A program made the translations under genes and the position numbers. A DNA stretch of 64,000 nucleotides from NCBI GenBank assembly GCA_964035795.1, contig OZ038327.1:5261174-5325173 (forward strand), in the 5' to 3' direction. Source of the stretch: Pterobdella sp. o SKG-2022. Lineage: Eukaryota > Annelida > Clitellata > Hirudinida > Piscicolidae. Under the pieces are notes generated by a model, which saw only the letters and a program-made list of their open reading frames with translations, had not been told where the DNA came from and did no database searches. Position 1 is the stretch's first letter, and each line of letters opens with the position of its first letter. Positions 14,026 to 49,191 of the stretch are shown here, piece by piece.

Positions 14026-14727
14026 GTCGTGATATAAAAATAATAAAAAAAATGGAAATTTTAACAAAAATAAAAATTCAAAAAAAAACGGTGACAATAA
14101 AAATATCCTTAATAAAAAAAAATAATAGTAATAGTAGTGATAATAGGAGCAATAATAGTGATAAAATAATAATAAAAATAATAATAATATTATCAATAAT
14201 AGGGGAGAGATTATGTACAATGAAACACACGTACGATGAGATGCTGCCACATATATTAAACGCTCCATAACAATAATAATAAAAATAATAATAACACTAA
14301 TAATTAAAAAAATAATAATAATAATAGAATGAATATAAATGATAATGAAAATAACAAAAATATTAATAATAAAAACAAGAATAATAATAATAATAATGAA
14401 AACGATAATATAAATAAAAAAAAAAAAGTAAGTATTGTAATATTAAGAAGATAAATTATAAAAATATTTGAATGAGGATAATAATCTATCAATATAAACA
14501 CTATCTAGAAAAAAATAAGAATAAGAATGAAGATAATAATAAAAAAAAGATAATAACAAAATCAAAATATGAGAATAAGAATAATAAAGAAACAAAAATA
14601 AGATATTTTTAACAAATAAGAAAAAAAACGTCTTACCATTTAAGTCGGTATTAATACTATGACGAGAAAATGCATAAAATATACAAAATAATTGTAATAC
14701 CAATTAATTAAGAAAAGTGACAAAATT

Positions 14728-14815
14728 TTGAACACTGATAGTTTTCATTATAAAACCCGAAGCTTTTCGTTAACATTCTCAAGTTATGCTTTGAACTTTA
14801 TAATGGAAACTTAGT
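14728..14815. repeat. Degenerate copy of the AAGCTTTT palindromic family
   Basis: cgaagcttttcgttaacatt and ctcaag are shared with 52501-52533, inside outer arms agttttcattataaa and tttataatggaaact. Confidence 0.5.
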
Positions 14816-15052
14816 CTTCAGAAATTTCGTTATTCCAATTGAAAAAAATCAATAAAAAAAATTGTTAATAAAAAAAGTCGGAGTAAAAAAAAATTTATTA
14901 AGAGAAAAAAACGTCGAAAGTTTGTAAAAAAGAGATGGCATTGAAGAAAAAGGAAATTAAAGAAAATAGATAGAAATAGATAACCCAGAATCATACGCCA
15001 TATATTTGGTGAATTTTGATTTGGTGAAGAGTTCTAAATACTCGTCAAGTAA

Positions 15053-15469
15053 TTGCCCAAACCTTTACGTGTTTTTGGGCATGGTGGGGCTTATATGAGG
15101 GTAACCAGGTCGTTGAATGCTATAATGATACCCGGCGCTGCCCCAGATGATCTGGAGCTTATCGCAGCAGTGCTTGCATTCGAGCTTCGAAGGAGCACGT
15201 TCATGACTGCTACAGAACGAGACCAAATCAAACAGAAAGATGATATTGAGGACCCCAAATATGATGATGAAAAGTCTGGTAATAATCCATACCAAATCTC
15301 GATGAACGGAGCTGATTGGTGGAACTGGTTCCGTGAAGAGAAAGTGCAACTTAATCATCAAATAATTAATCACTGCAACAAAATAGGAAAAAGTCTGGAA
15401 GGAAGAGATAAGAGTATGGATCAGTGGATCCATAAAAACGATCTTAGGTTTGTTGGTGAAAATAATTGA
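15053..15469 (+). CDS. Unrecognised 138-codon open frame, possible terminal exon
   Basis: The plus-strand frame contains NAIMIPGAAPDDLELIAAVL, AFELRRSTFMTATERDQIKQ, NGADWWNWFREEKVQLNHQI and ends RFVGENN, TGA. It is about 44 percent GC in a much more AT-rich setting and has balanced amino-acid use. An AATAAA-type sequence occurs about 60 bp after the stop. The upstream limit is unclear, with no convincing ATG; it could begin at a splice acceptor near 15050-15100. The antisense frame (135 codons) is also open but looks less protein-like. Family unknown. Confidence 0.45.
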   Translation: MPKPLRVFGHGGAYMRVTRSLNAIMIPGAAPDDLELIAAVLAFELRRSTFMTATERDQIKQKDDIEDPKYDDEKSGNNPYQISMNGADWWNWFREEKVQLNHQIINHCNKIGKSLEGRDKSMDQWIHKNDLRFVGENN

Positions 15470-15472
15470 CAA

Positions 15473-17618
15473 TACTATGTAACTTTGAAAAGTATTTTTA
15501 TGGTTTATTTAGCTTTTAAATTATTAGAAATAAAATAAAAAACAAAAACACAAAAATTCAAGATAAATATCGTACATATTGGTAACTTTTTTATAATTTA
15601 TTTTTATTTACTGGTATCAGTATAATTATTTTTAATAATTTATTTAATTAATCATATTATATTATTATTCATCCTTATTAATTTATAATTATATTTGCTT
15701 AAATTATTCAAACAATTATAATTAGTTTATAATTATCCTTCTGTTGTTTATATTTTATTATTATTATTATTTAAATTATTACTATTATTATTATGAATAA
15801 TAAAAAAACGAAAGAAATCAAGAATACATTACAAAACAAGGGCGTACCCTGGTGCTTCGATTAGGATGATGATGATGATTGTGGTGATGACAATGATTAT
15901 GGTAATGATAATGATGATGATTGTGGCGGTGATAATAATGATGCTGATGATTTTGGTGATGATGAAGAAAAATTACGTGCACTAAAAATATTGAAAAAAT
16001 ATTAATAATAGAGAAATAAAGAACGAAAGTCCAAATATAAAAAATCAAATTATTTTTTTTTAATTTAAAAAATATGATATTAATGGAAAAATATAATTAC
16101 TAACAATGTAAATAAATATATTGATATAATTAATAAAAAAAGATAACTATTATTATATTAAAGAGACTGGTGACTCATGATAATTACTTATGAATAGAAT
16201 AGAAGGCGTAACTATGTCAATCATGGTCCAATAGAAAGAGCGATAACATAATTAACATTCACCATACCAACCAATAGAAATGGTGTATGGCTCATTATGT
16301 ATTCATAATTAAATATTCAAAGCAGTAATATCTTAAAAGATGAAAGGGAATTGTGTATTCATGAATAAACATGGCTACTAATTGGTTGTTACACCCATTA
16401 AACCCTTTGTACAGCGAGGAAAAAATAAATAATGCAATAATATTTTTTAAAATTTAATATTAATGATGAAAATAAGTGAAAAAGTCTAAAATTCAACAAC
16501 TAATAAAAATACTAACAAGCAAAACATCGTCAGTTGATGCGATAATAAGAAACTTAAGTGATCGAAATCTATTAAAAAAAACTTATCAAATCAATGATAA
16601 CATCTTATAAACTGAATATATAAATAACAATAATAATAATAATAATAATGAGAATAGCAGTAATAATACTACTATTACTACTAAAAACAGTGATAGTAAT
16701 TCATATTAACATTAATGACAATAATAACGATACTCATAATGATAATAACAAAAATAACAATAAAATTAATAATAATAATAACAATAACAATAATAAAAAT
16801 AATATTGATAATAATAATAATAACAACAATAAAGGCTCAATATAGTTCAATGAGATTGTTCAAACTTCACACGAGGTAGAGCGGTTATGAGTCATAAGGT
16901 GTTGACGTCATCAAAAATAAAAATAATACGAATGAAAACAAAAAATAACAACATCGTAAATGATGATGGAAATAATTACTGATGAAATACGAATGGTGAC
17001 GGTGAATGAAGTAAAAAAAATAGTGAATAAAACCATAATAATAAAAATAAAGAAAAAAACAAAAAATAAAGATGACGAAAACGTGATGATTATGATGGAT
17101 GAAATAAAATACGCCATGGTATATATACATTGTTACTGTCAGGTTTTTACACTAAAATGCTTGCCATCTGGCGAACAAAGTTTCATTGCTAGAGTTCATT
17201 TGTGGCGGAAAAAGGAAAAGGAGAGGAGGAAAAGATGAAAGAAAAAAAAACGAGGATAGATGGTTGTGAAGAATGTGGTGATATTGGGAGCTATAATATT
17301 GACGATGTAACTTTTAATGATGAGGTTTGATCTGAATATTAAGCAAAAGAAAAAAAAGAAAGAGAAGAAAAAAATAAAAAGAGGTTATGATAATGATCAT
17401 CCATCAAAATATTCATTGGAGGTGGTGGTGAAGTAGAATGATTCATTAAAAGTTTCATTAGTTGTGCTACTACTACTATCATCTTCATCATTATTCTATT
17501 ATTAGTACTGTTAACAAAGTAGCAATTGCATTATTAGTATTAGTAGTAGTAGTATCAGTTGTAGTAGTAGCGGCTGAGTCGTAGAAACATTATACTGTTG
17601 TTGTTATTATTAAAATCT
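15473..17618. other. AT-rich spacer between the unrecognised gene and the betaglycan 3' end
   Basis: AAT and GAT repeats, with the CCAAT cluster at 16215 as the only non-repetitive block. The betaglycan 3' UTR should lie in 17300-17618, but its end was not identified. Confidence 0.55.
16215..16390. promoter_or_regulatory. Cluster of CCAAT boxes
   Basis: ggtccaatagaaag, accaaccaatagaaatgg and ctaattggttg fall within 175 bp of non-repetitive DNA, along with two tatgtattcat/gtgtattcat stretches. No gene start is recognised next to it, so its role is uncertain. Confidence 0.25.
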
Positions 17619-40058
<22,440 letters not shown>

Positions 40059-40240
40059 TATTCACGATATTGAAGATGATGATGCTGATGATGAGTGTAA
40101 ATGGGTGTACATCTGTGGGAAGAGGTGGGTAAGAATGGATGTATGGTGGGTGTGGGATGTGTGGGTGCTGCTTAAGTAATTGATTTGGGCGGAATAGATG
40201 TGTGTTTGTTGAGAGATGGATATCTAGTTAGTGTAGAGCA

Positions 40241-40415
40241 AATGTAATGTGGTATTTATAAAGCGCTTTTCCTTATAGATCAAAGCGCTTGCTACAAATT
40301 TAATGTAGCGAAAACACACTGTGGAACAGGTGCTAATTGTCGGCCCACGCGGGATTGAACCCGGTAACTTTAGACAATTAGTCTAATGCTCAACCATTGA
40401 GCTATAGGAGCCGAG
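40241..40415 (-). mobile_element. tRNA-derived SINE, copy 4, about 180 bp upstream of the betaglycan start codon
   Basis: On the minus strand: ggctcctatagctcaatggt, B box ggttcaatcc, then the same body and tail. The anticodon-like arm ttaga-ctaattg-tctaa would give anticodon AAT, pointing to a tRNA-Ile ancestor. It is in the same orientation as the adjacent gene and may lie in its 5' UTR or promoter-proximal DNA. Confidence 0.9.
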
Positions 40416-40711
40416 AAATGATTTGATTGTTATTGTTGCTGTGGTGATTATTTTGTTTGTGATGTTTGAAGGGCAGTAAAAAATTTTTTCAATACCGGTT
40501 ATGACATTGTACTGAGAAAAATTCTGAGTTGAAATTGATTTTTATATCAAGAATGAAATATAAATAAAGAAAAAAAAACTAGTATGAAAGCTAACAGAAG
40601 CCTTGCTGATAAAAACTATAAAATAAAAATATAAAATCTAAGAAAAATAATTGAAAATTTAGATAGAAAAAAAAATAATATGCAGAGGTAGCACTACTAT
40701 TAATAGAAATT

Positions 40712-40806
40712 GTAGTAGTAGTAGTAGAAGTAATAGTAGTAGTAGAAGTAATAGTAGTAGTAGAAGTAATAGTAGTAGTAGTAGAAGTAATAGTAATAGT
40801 AGTAGT
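40712..40806. repeat. (AGT)n compound array
   Basis: Repeats of gtagtagtagaagtaata. Confidence 0.9.
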
Positions 40807-41904
40807 TATTGTACTATTATTTATTTTATTCTTTTCACCTATAAATTAATACTACCATCCTCATTCCCTTTAATTTTTCATTATTTTTTTATTGAAGTTA
40901 TTGTTGTTATTGTTATTATTGAGATCAAGAGCTCTCAAACAACATTAAATCATTGTAATTTACAACTCAATGTTCATTCTCAATATGTTAAACACACCCA
41001 CGAACAAATACACACACATCCGTACACCCACACCCATAAACATCAAGACATACAGGCGTAAATACAAAACCAAGTAAACATACAAAAATGCAAACATACA
41101 GACGCTCAAAAACATAAAAATTGAACATAAGCATAAATACAGACACACGCAAACACAAAGGGAAAAATATAATAATACAGATGTTCACATCAAGTGCACA
41201 TAGGAAATAATACACGCATACACATATATGCAAAAAAAATGGGAATGAACGAAAAAATGGAAAATGACAAAAAATGCATAAACACGTGATTAAAAATACA
41301 GTAATCGGAAAATGCACGCGCACTTGATAAAACAAAAAATAATACAACAAACACAATACAAAAAGAAACAAAAAAAAACAAAGAAAACGAAACATAAAAA
41401 CGGATGAAAAACAACACAGACAAGCAAAAACAAAAGATAAGCAAAACAATAAAAAAAACGAAACAACGAAAAAAAAAACAGAAAACGATACATATAAACA
41501 TAACACAGACCAACAAGCGAAACAACAAAAAGTAAACAAAACAGCACAGAGAAGTAAACAAAACAACGCAAAAAAGTAAAAAAGCAACACTAAAGACATA
41601 AAATAATTAGGAGAATGAAAAAAAATTCTAGTTATCATGTGAATTTTTCTTTTCTGTATTTCTTTGATATATTTTGTGTGTTGTTTTGTTTATTTCATTA
41701 TTGTGTTCCACTAAAAAAATAAGTTGAAAGAAGCAAACACGCAGGCAAAAAACAAAACTCACACACACAACCACACACAGAAAAGCGAAAAAACCACGAA
41801 AACAATAAATTTAACACATCTAAGTACAAAAACAATCTAGCCCTTACAAAAATTTCCATAAACACCTACACAAACACACATGTCGCATTAAGATTTACAC
41901 ATGT

Positions 41905-41917
41905 GTGTATGTATGTA

Positions 41918-41963
<46 letters not shown>

Positions 41964-41975
41964 TGTGTGTGTGCG
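41905..41975. repeat. (TG)n microsatellite
   Basis: Interrupted TG repeats. Confidence 0.9.
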
Positions 41976-42269
41976 TGTTGTGCAAATGCATGCGTAAATG
42001 TCTGTTTGATTATGCGTCATTTTAATTATATTGTTTGCTTATTTACACGAACGTAAAATTCATGCGTTTATAAATGCATGTGTTTGTGTATGAATGTATA
42101 TTGATGTGTGTGAGAGTAAATTCATATGCACGTGTGTATGTGCGAGCTTGTTCGTGTTCGACCCCAGAAAGTCAGTGCAAGATATAATGGTTGAAATGAG
42201 CTATCAATTTATTGTTCTTTTTGTGTGTGTTCGTTTTCAAACTGAAACTCCAATCAATACTATTACAAC

Positions 42270-42720
42270 TAACTATACTATTGAAAAAATACGATCCCTT
42301 ATACTGTATAATACTGCTGCCGCGATCACGATACTGAGAAGCAATAAAAATCCGCACTGTGCAGTAGAGGCACTATCGAGGACACTTCCTCGAGCAGAGA
42401 ATGCAGTTGATACTTGTTGTGCAAATTGTAGTAGGATTGATATTAGTAGTAGTCAGATTAATAGTAGTTTCTTTTAGTGGTAGTAGTAATTGTAGTATTG
42501 AGATAATAATAATAATAATAATAATAAATAGTATAGCAATAATAAAAATAGAAGCAACACATAACTATTACCACCTCCACCCATCTGTATGGCGAACACA
42601 GTGGTGATTAATGATTTGGCGCCTTTAGCACATGACCTCAACCTGATGACCCCATTAATCAAGCGCTCATTGGCTGCTGCTTCATTTGCGTAAAGTTTTT
42701 CCCCATTCAAATGGTTGTAT
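42270..42720 (-). promoter_or_regulatory. Candidate promoter or 5' UTR patch upstream of betaglycan
   Basis: This is the GC-richest non-repeat stretch between the two genes, about 2.2 kb upstream of the betaglycan ATG. The gene strand shows a CCAAT box (cagccaatgagcg, near 42670), a CRE-like tgacgtc near 42733 and an ETS-like aggaagtg near 42390. No homologous protein was recognised in the short frames. Promoter role is inference. Confidence 0.28.
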
Positions 42721-43739
42721 TGTCCATCAAGACGTCATCATCATCATACTCCCAATCATCATCATCTTCATCCCCCCTATCATCATCATCATCATCATCA
42801 TTCTCATTTTTTTTCAGCATCATCATTTCTTCCACTAATTTCACTCAAAACCACCATCATCACTTACGCATCACCACCACCATATTCATCAAAATTGCAA
42901 TACCATCATTATAATTTGAAAGCTTTTCGCATAACAAAGATTATTATTATTATTATTATTATCATCATTCTCATAATTATTATTATTATAATCATCATCA
43001 TCTTATGATTATTATTATTGCTATTATCTTCATTATTATTTTTGTTATCCTTAATGTCTCTCTGACAAAAAACACACACAATAACGAAGAAATAATGAAG
43101 AAACAAAAAATGAATAATGGCCATGATGATGAACATAGCAAATATTGAATGACATAAAGGTGAGGATGATGACGATGATGTTGATAAAAAAACAATAATA
43201 ATAATAGTAACAATAATAACAATAATAATTATTATATTATAAAAATAAGATGTGAATCTAAAAATAACGGAAAAAAGATTGATTAAAGAAAATTTTCAAG
43301 AAATATAGAAAGTGAAAAATGATTTTAAAAAAATAAAAACAAGAAAGTGAATCGACCTTAGATCGCCCCTTACTGGGGTTTCAGCATTTTATAGCTTTGA
43401 AAACTATCGAAAATAAACAAAAAATCCTAACGTGGAATACTTCGATCTGAAGCAATGAAAGACTAAGAAAATAACACCTATGTATTGTGTATATGAGATA
43501 GATATATAAATGTATATGAAATCTCTAATAGGAATTTCTTGAAATATACCTCTTGATTTATAAGAAATTTCTTGAAAAAACGTGTAAAACAATTTACATT
43601 CAATTAAAATTCTCGATATGTACAAACTTATCATAATTCATTAAGCAAATAACAAGGTATAATGATAATAAATACTTTGTGTTTGTTTCCATCACTTTTC
43701 TACGACATAAATGCCTGATGATTTAATAAAAGTTAAGTA

Positions 43740-43813
43740 AGTCGACCATTTGATCACCCCTAGCTGGGGTTTCGGTTGCGCAATTGATTGGTTTCACAGG
43801 GTGCTACTCCATG
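43740..43813. repeat. Dispersed repeat, copy 2
   Basis: cgaccatttgatcaccccta to cagggtgctactccatg. A partial relative lies at about 43350-43385 (gaatcgaccttagatcgccc) and a degenerate one at 51895-51970. Confidence 0.75.
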
Positions 43814-44522
43814 TGAATATAAAAGATAGATGAGAACTATAATAAATATTATTAAAATATTAATAATTTATCTTAGAGTTTCAAAAATAATAAAAAAATT
43901 ATAAATATATTTATGAAAATAAAAATTATTTTTGAACAACAAAAATTTATTTCCAGATAGCAACATACTCAAAAATATAATTAAAAGAGTCATTATCTTC
44001 AAACAAGATCTTTATCGATGAGGTTAATTATGATGGAAAAATTATTATTTTTATTATTCATATTATTATTATCATTGTTATTATGAATATTAGTATTATT
44101 ATTATTATCATCATTATTATTATCTAAGTTACATTCATAGTATTATTGTGATCAAGATTATTTATATTAATAGAAATTGTTGAATTATTGTAATTGTTAT
44201 TATTCTTATTGCTATTATGATTTTTATTATTCATTTTATTTGAATTGTTCATATGAGAACTATGAGTTCACTTTATTTTTTGTTTTTATTATTGTTATTA
44301 CTATAATTAAAATTAACATTACTATTATGATTATAAGTATTATTGTTGTTATTATGATTATTAGTATTATTGTTGTTATTATGATTATTAGTATTATTGT
44401 TATGTTATTATGATTATTATTATTGTTATGTTATTATTATGGCAGTGCACTAAAGTGGAGCAATCTTAGAGATTATTTTCTGAAAAAAAAAATGGATGAT
44501 GTTCAGACCTTTATTTGGGTGA

Positions 44523-44533
44523 TAAGATAGATG

Positions 44534-44574
<41 letters not shown>

Positions 44575-44590
44575 ATAAATAGATAAATAT
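44523..44590. repeat. (GATA)n microsatellite
   Basis: Short GATA array with GATAAATA at its right end. Confidence 0.9.
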
Positions 44591-44889
44591 ATGGATAAAG
44601 TCCATAAAAATATCAATAAGCTATGATCCAAATGATAAAAATGACCTTATTTGTTAGAATATCAACCATTGAGGATATTGTTATTTTAAAAATATATGTA
44701 TTGTTGGGATGTTAGAAATGAGATTTTTAAATTTATTTTTTCAACATTACAAAAAGATTTCTAACTTAAAGCATTTATTAATCTATAAATAGTTTTAATC
44801 ATTTTTTTGAAAATAAAATACTGAAAATACAAATACTGAGAATAGAACAAACAAAAAATTTAGCAATGGTTATTAAATTTAAGTATTAA

Positions 44890-45245
44890 GAGTAGTAGTA
44901 GTAGTAGTATTAGTAGTAGTAGTATTCGTAGTAGTATTAGTAGAAGTAGTAGTAGGAGTAGTAGTAGAAGTAGTATTAGTAGTAGTATTAGTAGTAGTAG
45001 AAGTAGTAGTAGTGGAAGTAGTAGTAATATTAGTAACAGTAGTGAAAGTAGTAGTAGTATTTGCTGTTGCTGTATTATTATCAGCAAAATGATTTGTTGT
45101 AATAGTAATAGTAGTAGAAATAAATTTTATAGTGTTTGTTGTAATAGTTGTATTACAACCAGTAGTAGCATTATTTGTTGTAATAGTTGTATTATAACCA
45201 GTGGTAGCATTCTTTATAGTAGTATTAGTGTAGTGTTTAAAGGTT
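44890..45245. repeat. (AGT)n compound array
   Basis: AGT and AGTATT repeats, then two copies of a longer unit containing tgttgtaatagttgtatta at about 45137 and 45176. Confidence 0.85.
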
Positions 45246-46850
45246 TTTAGCGTTTCAGCGGTAGTAGTAGTAATGCTAAAATTAATAATAGTATTATTAT
45301 TAAGTTAATATCTATTTATGTTATTATCAGTTACATTAGTTATTATAATAATTATTATTATATTAATTTGTTTTTCTTGTTTTGTGTGTTGAAAAATTGG
45401 AAACAAAGTAATAAACTTTGTAGATAACGTTTTCGGTTTTTTTCCTTCTATTTAACATCACTATATGTTCTAATTATTATTATTTTTATTATTTCATTAT
45501 TATGAGCAGTAGTAGTAGTACTATTGAGAGTAGTAGTATTGAAATTAGTAGTATTGATAGTAGTAGTAGTATCAGTAGTAGAAGTATTAGTAGTAGTATT
45601 AGTTTTATTGTAACACAGTAAAGATCTTATCAATAACACAGGCAATGTCAAGAGCATGAAGGTCAAGGGAGCATCTTAAACACATGCCTCAAATAACTTC
45701 AAACAATTAAAATAACTGCCAGATTGTAATCTTTGGTGGAAAATTGGAAATAAAAACTAATTACCTATTGAGAATAAAAAGAGAGTGAACAAAAACGTAA
45801 AAAAGTTAAATTATGTGAGATGATGGAAATCATTTTTGCTGGAAAAATTGTATTATTATCATTATTATTATTCGTATTATTATCATATAAATTTTCGTAG
45901 TCATCTTAAAAGTAGGATTATTTTCAAAAAATTTAATTATGAAAATTTTCGGCAAGCACAACCCTACCGCAACCAAACAATAACCAATTTTCCCAACTTG
46001 TTACATTAAAATTAATTTTTTTTTTGCGAAATATTGATAAAAACATATATATATATTTTGAATTTATTTTTGCTAAATTTGATGTTTTTTATTTTAAATA
46101 TTTAATTTATATTAATAATAATCAATTTTTCAATATTATTATTATCATATTAGTAACAATTTTATTATTAGTTGTATTATTATTATTATTTTTAACTTTA
46201 TTATTATTGATTAATATGTTGATTCAAAACTAATTTGAATAGCGGCAATTTGGTCTACATGTTTCAAATCATTCACTTCATGCTATCTGTTGTATCTTTT
46301 TCTTTATTATTATTATTACAATTGTTATTTATTATTTTTATTTGGATTATTTATCATTTTTTTCCTAGTATAGTTCGTACTGTTATTTAAAAAAATATTA
46401 TTTGTTTTATATACATTAATACATTGGAACATTCAGCATTATCTTTTTACTATAGTAATGAAAAGAAAACTTAACTACTCCTTCCGAGCTGAAAAAAAAC
46501 AAAGAGGAAAGTAAAAACATTGAAACGCCCACTGAACAAGAATAACACAACGAACCACCCAAACACAACTAAACTAACAATGAAAAAAATCTAAACTATA
46601 ACAATACAGTTGATTAACATTTATTGTTGTTGATTTTGCTGTTATTTTCCTTACTGCTGTTGTTATTAGTGCTACTCTTGTTGTTGTTGTTGCTTTTATT
46701 ATTATTATTGTTGTTGTTGCTTTTGTTGTCGTTATTGTTTTGATTGTTGTTGATATTGTTGCTATCATCTTTATTACTGCTGTTGTTGCTATTATTGTTG
46801 TTGTTGCTATCGCTGTTGTTGTAGTTGCTATTATTTTTATTGTTTTTGAT

Positions 46851-47142
<292 letters not shown>

Positions 47143-48104
47143 CAAAGAACTAACTTTAATATTAGGCTTGTCCATTATCTTAGAGGCATGTTTAAAAGTT
47201 AATCGAGATTTTAAATTATTTCAAAAGTTTTTTGAGTCCCCAAGGTTCAATGGTGGAAAGGAACTGCAGGGGTGGTGGTGGTGCATCGTGAGTGTGATTA
47301 TTTCAAATTAATATTCATATGTTCCAACAGTTATTATCATTCATGTCTTTTAGACATAACAGCGGTATTATTATTCATATTATTTTAACTATTATTATTG
47401 TTATTATTATTATATTTATTATATCATATTATTCCTACTATTATTATTGTTGTTGTTTTTATCATTATTATTATTATTATTTAGAAACCTATTGGTAGTT
47501 ACAACCTAAAGATTACTTTGGGTTATTGAGATAAGATGGTCATTTATCGAAATTTCAAATTGAGTGTTAGATTAAAATTTCGAAATGATATGAAAAATAA
47601 CTATCATAATTGAGATATTATTATCACAAAAGAAGTAAAAATAGTGACAAAAGAAATAATAAGCTAAAGGAATGTGAACAGTACTGATAAAATTTTATTA
47701 ATAGGAAAAGAATTATACAGTATTATCATCCATATTATTATTATTTATGCTATTATTATCATTAGCACTACCAATAAACTACTAAAGAATTCCAAAATAA
47801 TAAATTATTAATATTTCCATTAAATACTATCTTGATAAATATTATAAAATTTGCAGGGTAAAGAATTATTATTAACAATAAATTCTTATTTGATATAAAT
47901 ATGTGTGAAATTATTAAATTTTACTTAAATTATGCGAGCAATTTGAGATATTCTAATTGATTTGGACTCAAAACTCCATGAAAGTATTTAAAATATGGAA
48001 TAAAATATAATAATTATTAATAACTCTCATAATTATAATAATAATTAAAACATTATATCTCTCATTATTTTTTTATTATCATCATTTTTTTTATTCATTT
48101 TTAT

Positions 48105-48252
48105 TTTTTTTTTATTAATTAATTAATTAATTTTTTTTATTAATTATTATTTTTTTTACTAATTATTATTTTTTTTATTCATTATTATTTTTTTTATTCA
48201 TTATTATTTTTTTTATTCATTATTATTTTTTTTATTCATTATTATTTTTCAA
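48105..48252. repeat. Tandem array of a T-rich 20-mer
   Basis: Unit ttattattttttttattcat repeated about five times. Confidence 0.85.
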
Positions 48253-48897
48253 TAATTCTACATTACTTAATTGCTACCTTCATTATTATTATTATTATTA
48301 TGTTTATTATAATTATTCTTATCACTTTTATCATTATTATTATGCCTCTGTTTACTCCCATTGTAATTTCATTTTTGTTATTGAAGTCATAATAAAAATT
48401 TAATTGTTTAAGGCATCATCATATTTCAATTCTAATATCCCTTCATTATTCGCATAGTGCATTTGCATTTAAATTGATAATTTCATTAAAAAAATATTAA
48501 TTATAGTGTAAGTATAATTATATATAATTTTATTTTCATCAACTATTATCTATCAATTGAAATATTTGTTGTTAGCACCAAAATGTTATAATACAAATTT
48601 AATCATATTTTTATGAAATTTTAAATCTCCAGATAGATACCAAAATTTTAAATCTGATTTAATCCCTACTATACTGAAAGTGGCCAGATTTACTTCATTT
48701 ACAAAACATTCACTACAATTTTATGCATTCCTAATCTCCATTCCTTTCTGTTTAAAGCAATTCAAGAATAAAATTCAAATTGAGAAAAATCATATTTATC
48801 TGTTTGAAGTTAGTTATCATAAGTCAATAATAGAATGGACTATAAAAGATTAAAACTGAATCAACTCAAATCAAACACTTTCATTAACAAAACAACA

Positions 48898-48975
48898 TTA
48901 AGCTTTTCAAACTTACATTATCAAGTGAGTTGATTGAGTTTGACTTTGGAAAACTTTTTGTTAATGAAATGTTTC
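48898..48975. repeat. Degenerate copy of the AAGCTTTT palindromic family
   Basis: aagcttttcaaacttacatt and atcaag on the left, and ggaaaactttttgttaat on the right, match the arms of the other copies loosely. Confidence 0.5.
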
Positions 48976-49113
48976 AATTGGAATAAATAATATATAAACA
49001 ATTATTATTTACATTCTATCTTTATTTATATGATAGATTCGGCTACTGTACATGATGTAGAATAGCCTAAATCAAAAGAGGAAAACAAACACGAAGTATT
49101 CTACTTATTTTAC

Positions 49114-49191
49114 AAAGCTCTTTGTAATACAAACTTACATTATCAAATGATGATTACTTGATAATGTAAGTTTGTCTTATAAAAGCTTTTT
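49114..49191. repeat. Palindromic element
   Basis: 18-bp perfect arms acaaacttacattatcaa (49129-49146) and its complement (49158-49175), extended by imperfect aaagct...aagcttt outer arms. Confidence 0.85.

Larger units (their letters stand above)
42721..46850. other. Microsatellite-rich divergent spacer
   Basis: CATC, ATT, AGT and AAC repeats plus the dispersed repeat at 43740. No gene supported. Confidence 0.6.

Noticed and set aside
41000..41640. 216-codon minus-strand frame rich in Phe, Cys and Val as a membrane protein
   Set aside because: It comes from an A/C-rich stretch (acaaaa/aacaca type), which gives long hydrophobic frames in several overlapping readings.
42172..42477. Small membrane protein (CGFLLLLSIVIAAAVLY) or an exon of the upstream minus-strand gene
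   Set aside because: No acceptor, phase link or homology was found. The betaglycan signal peptide lies downstream at 40058, so this cannot be internal coding sequence of that gene.
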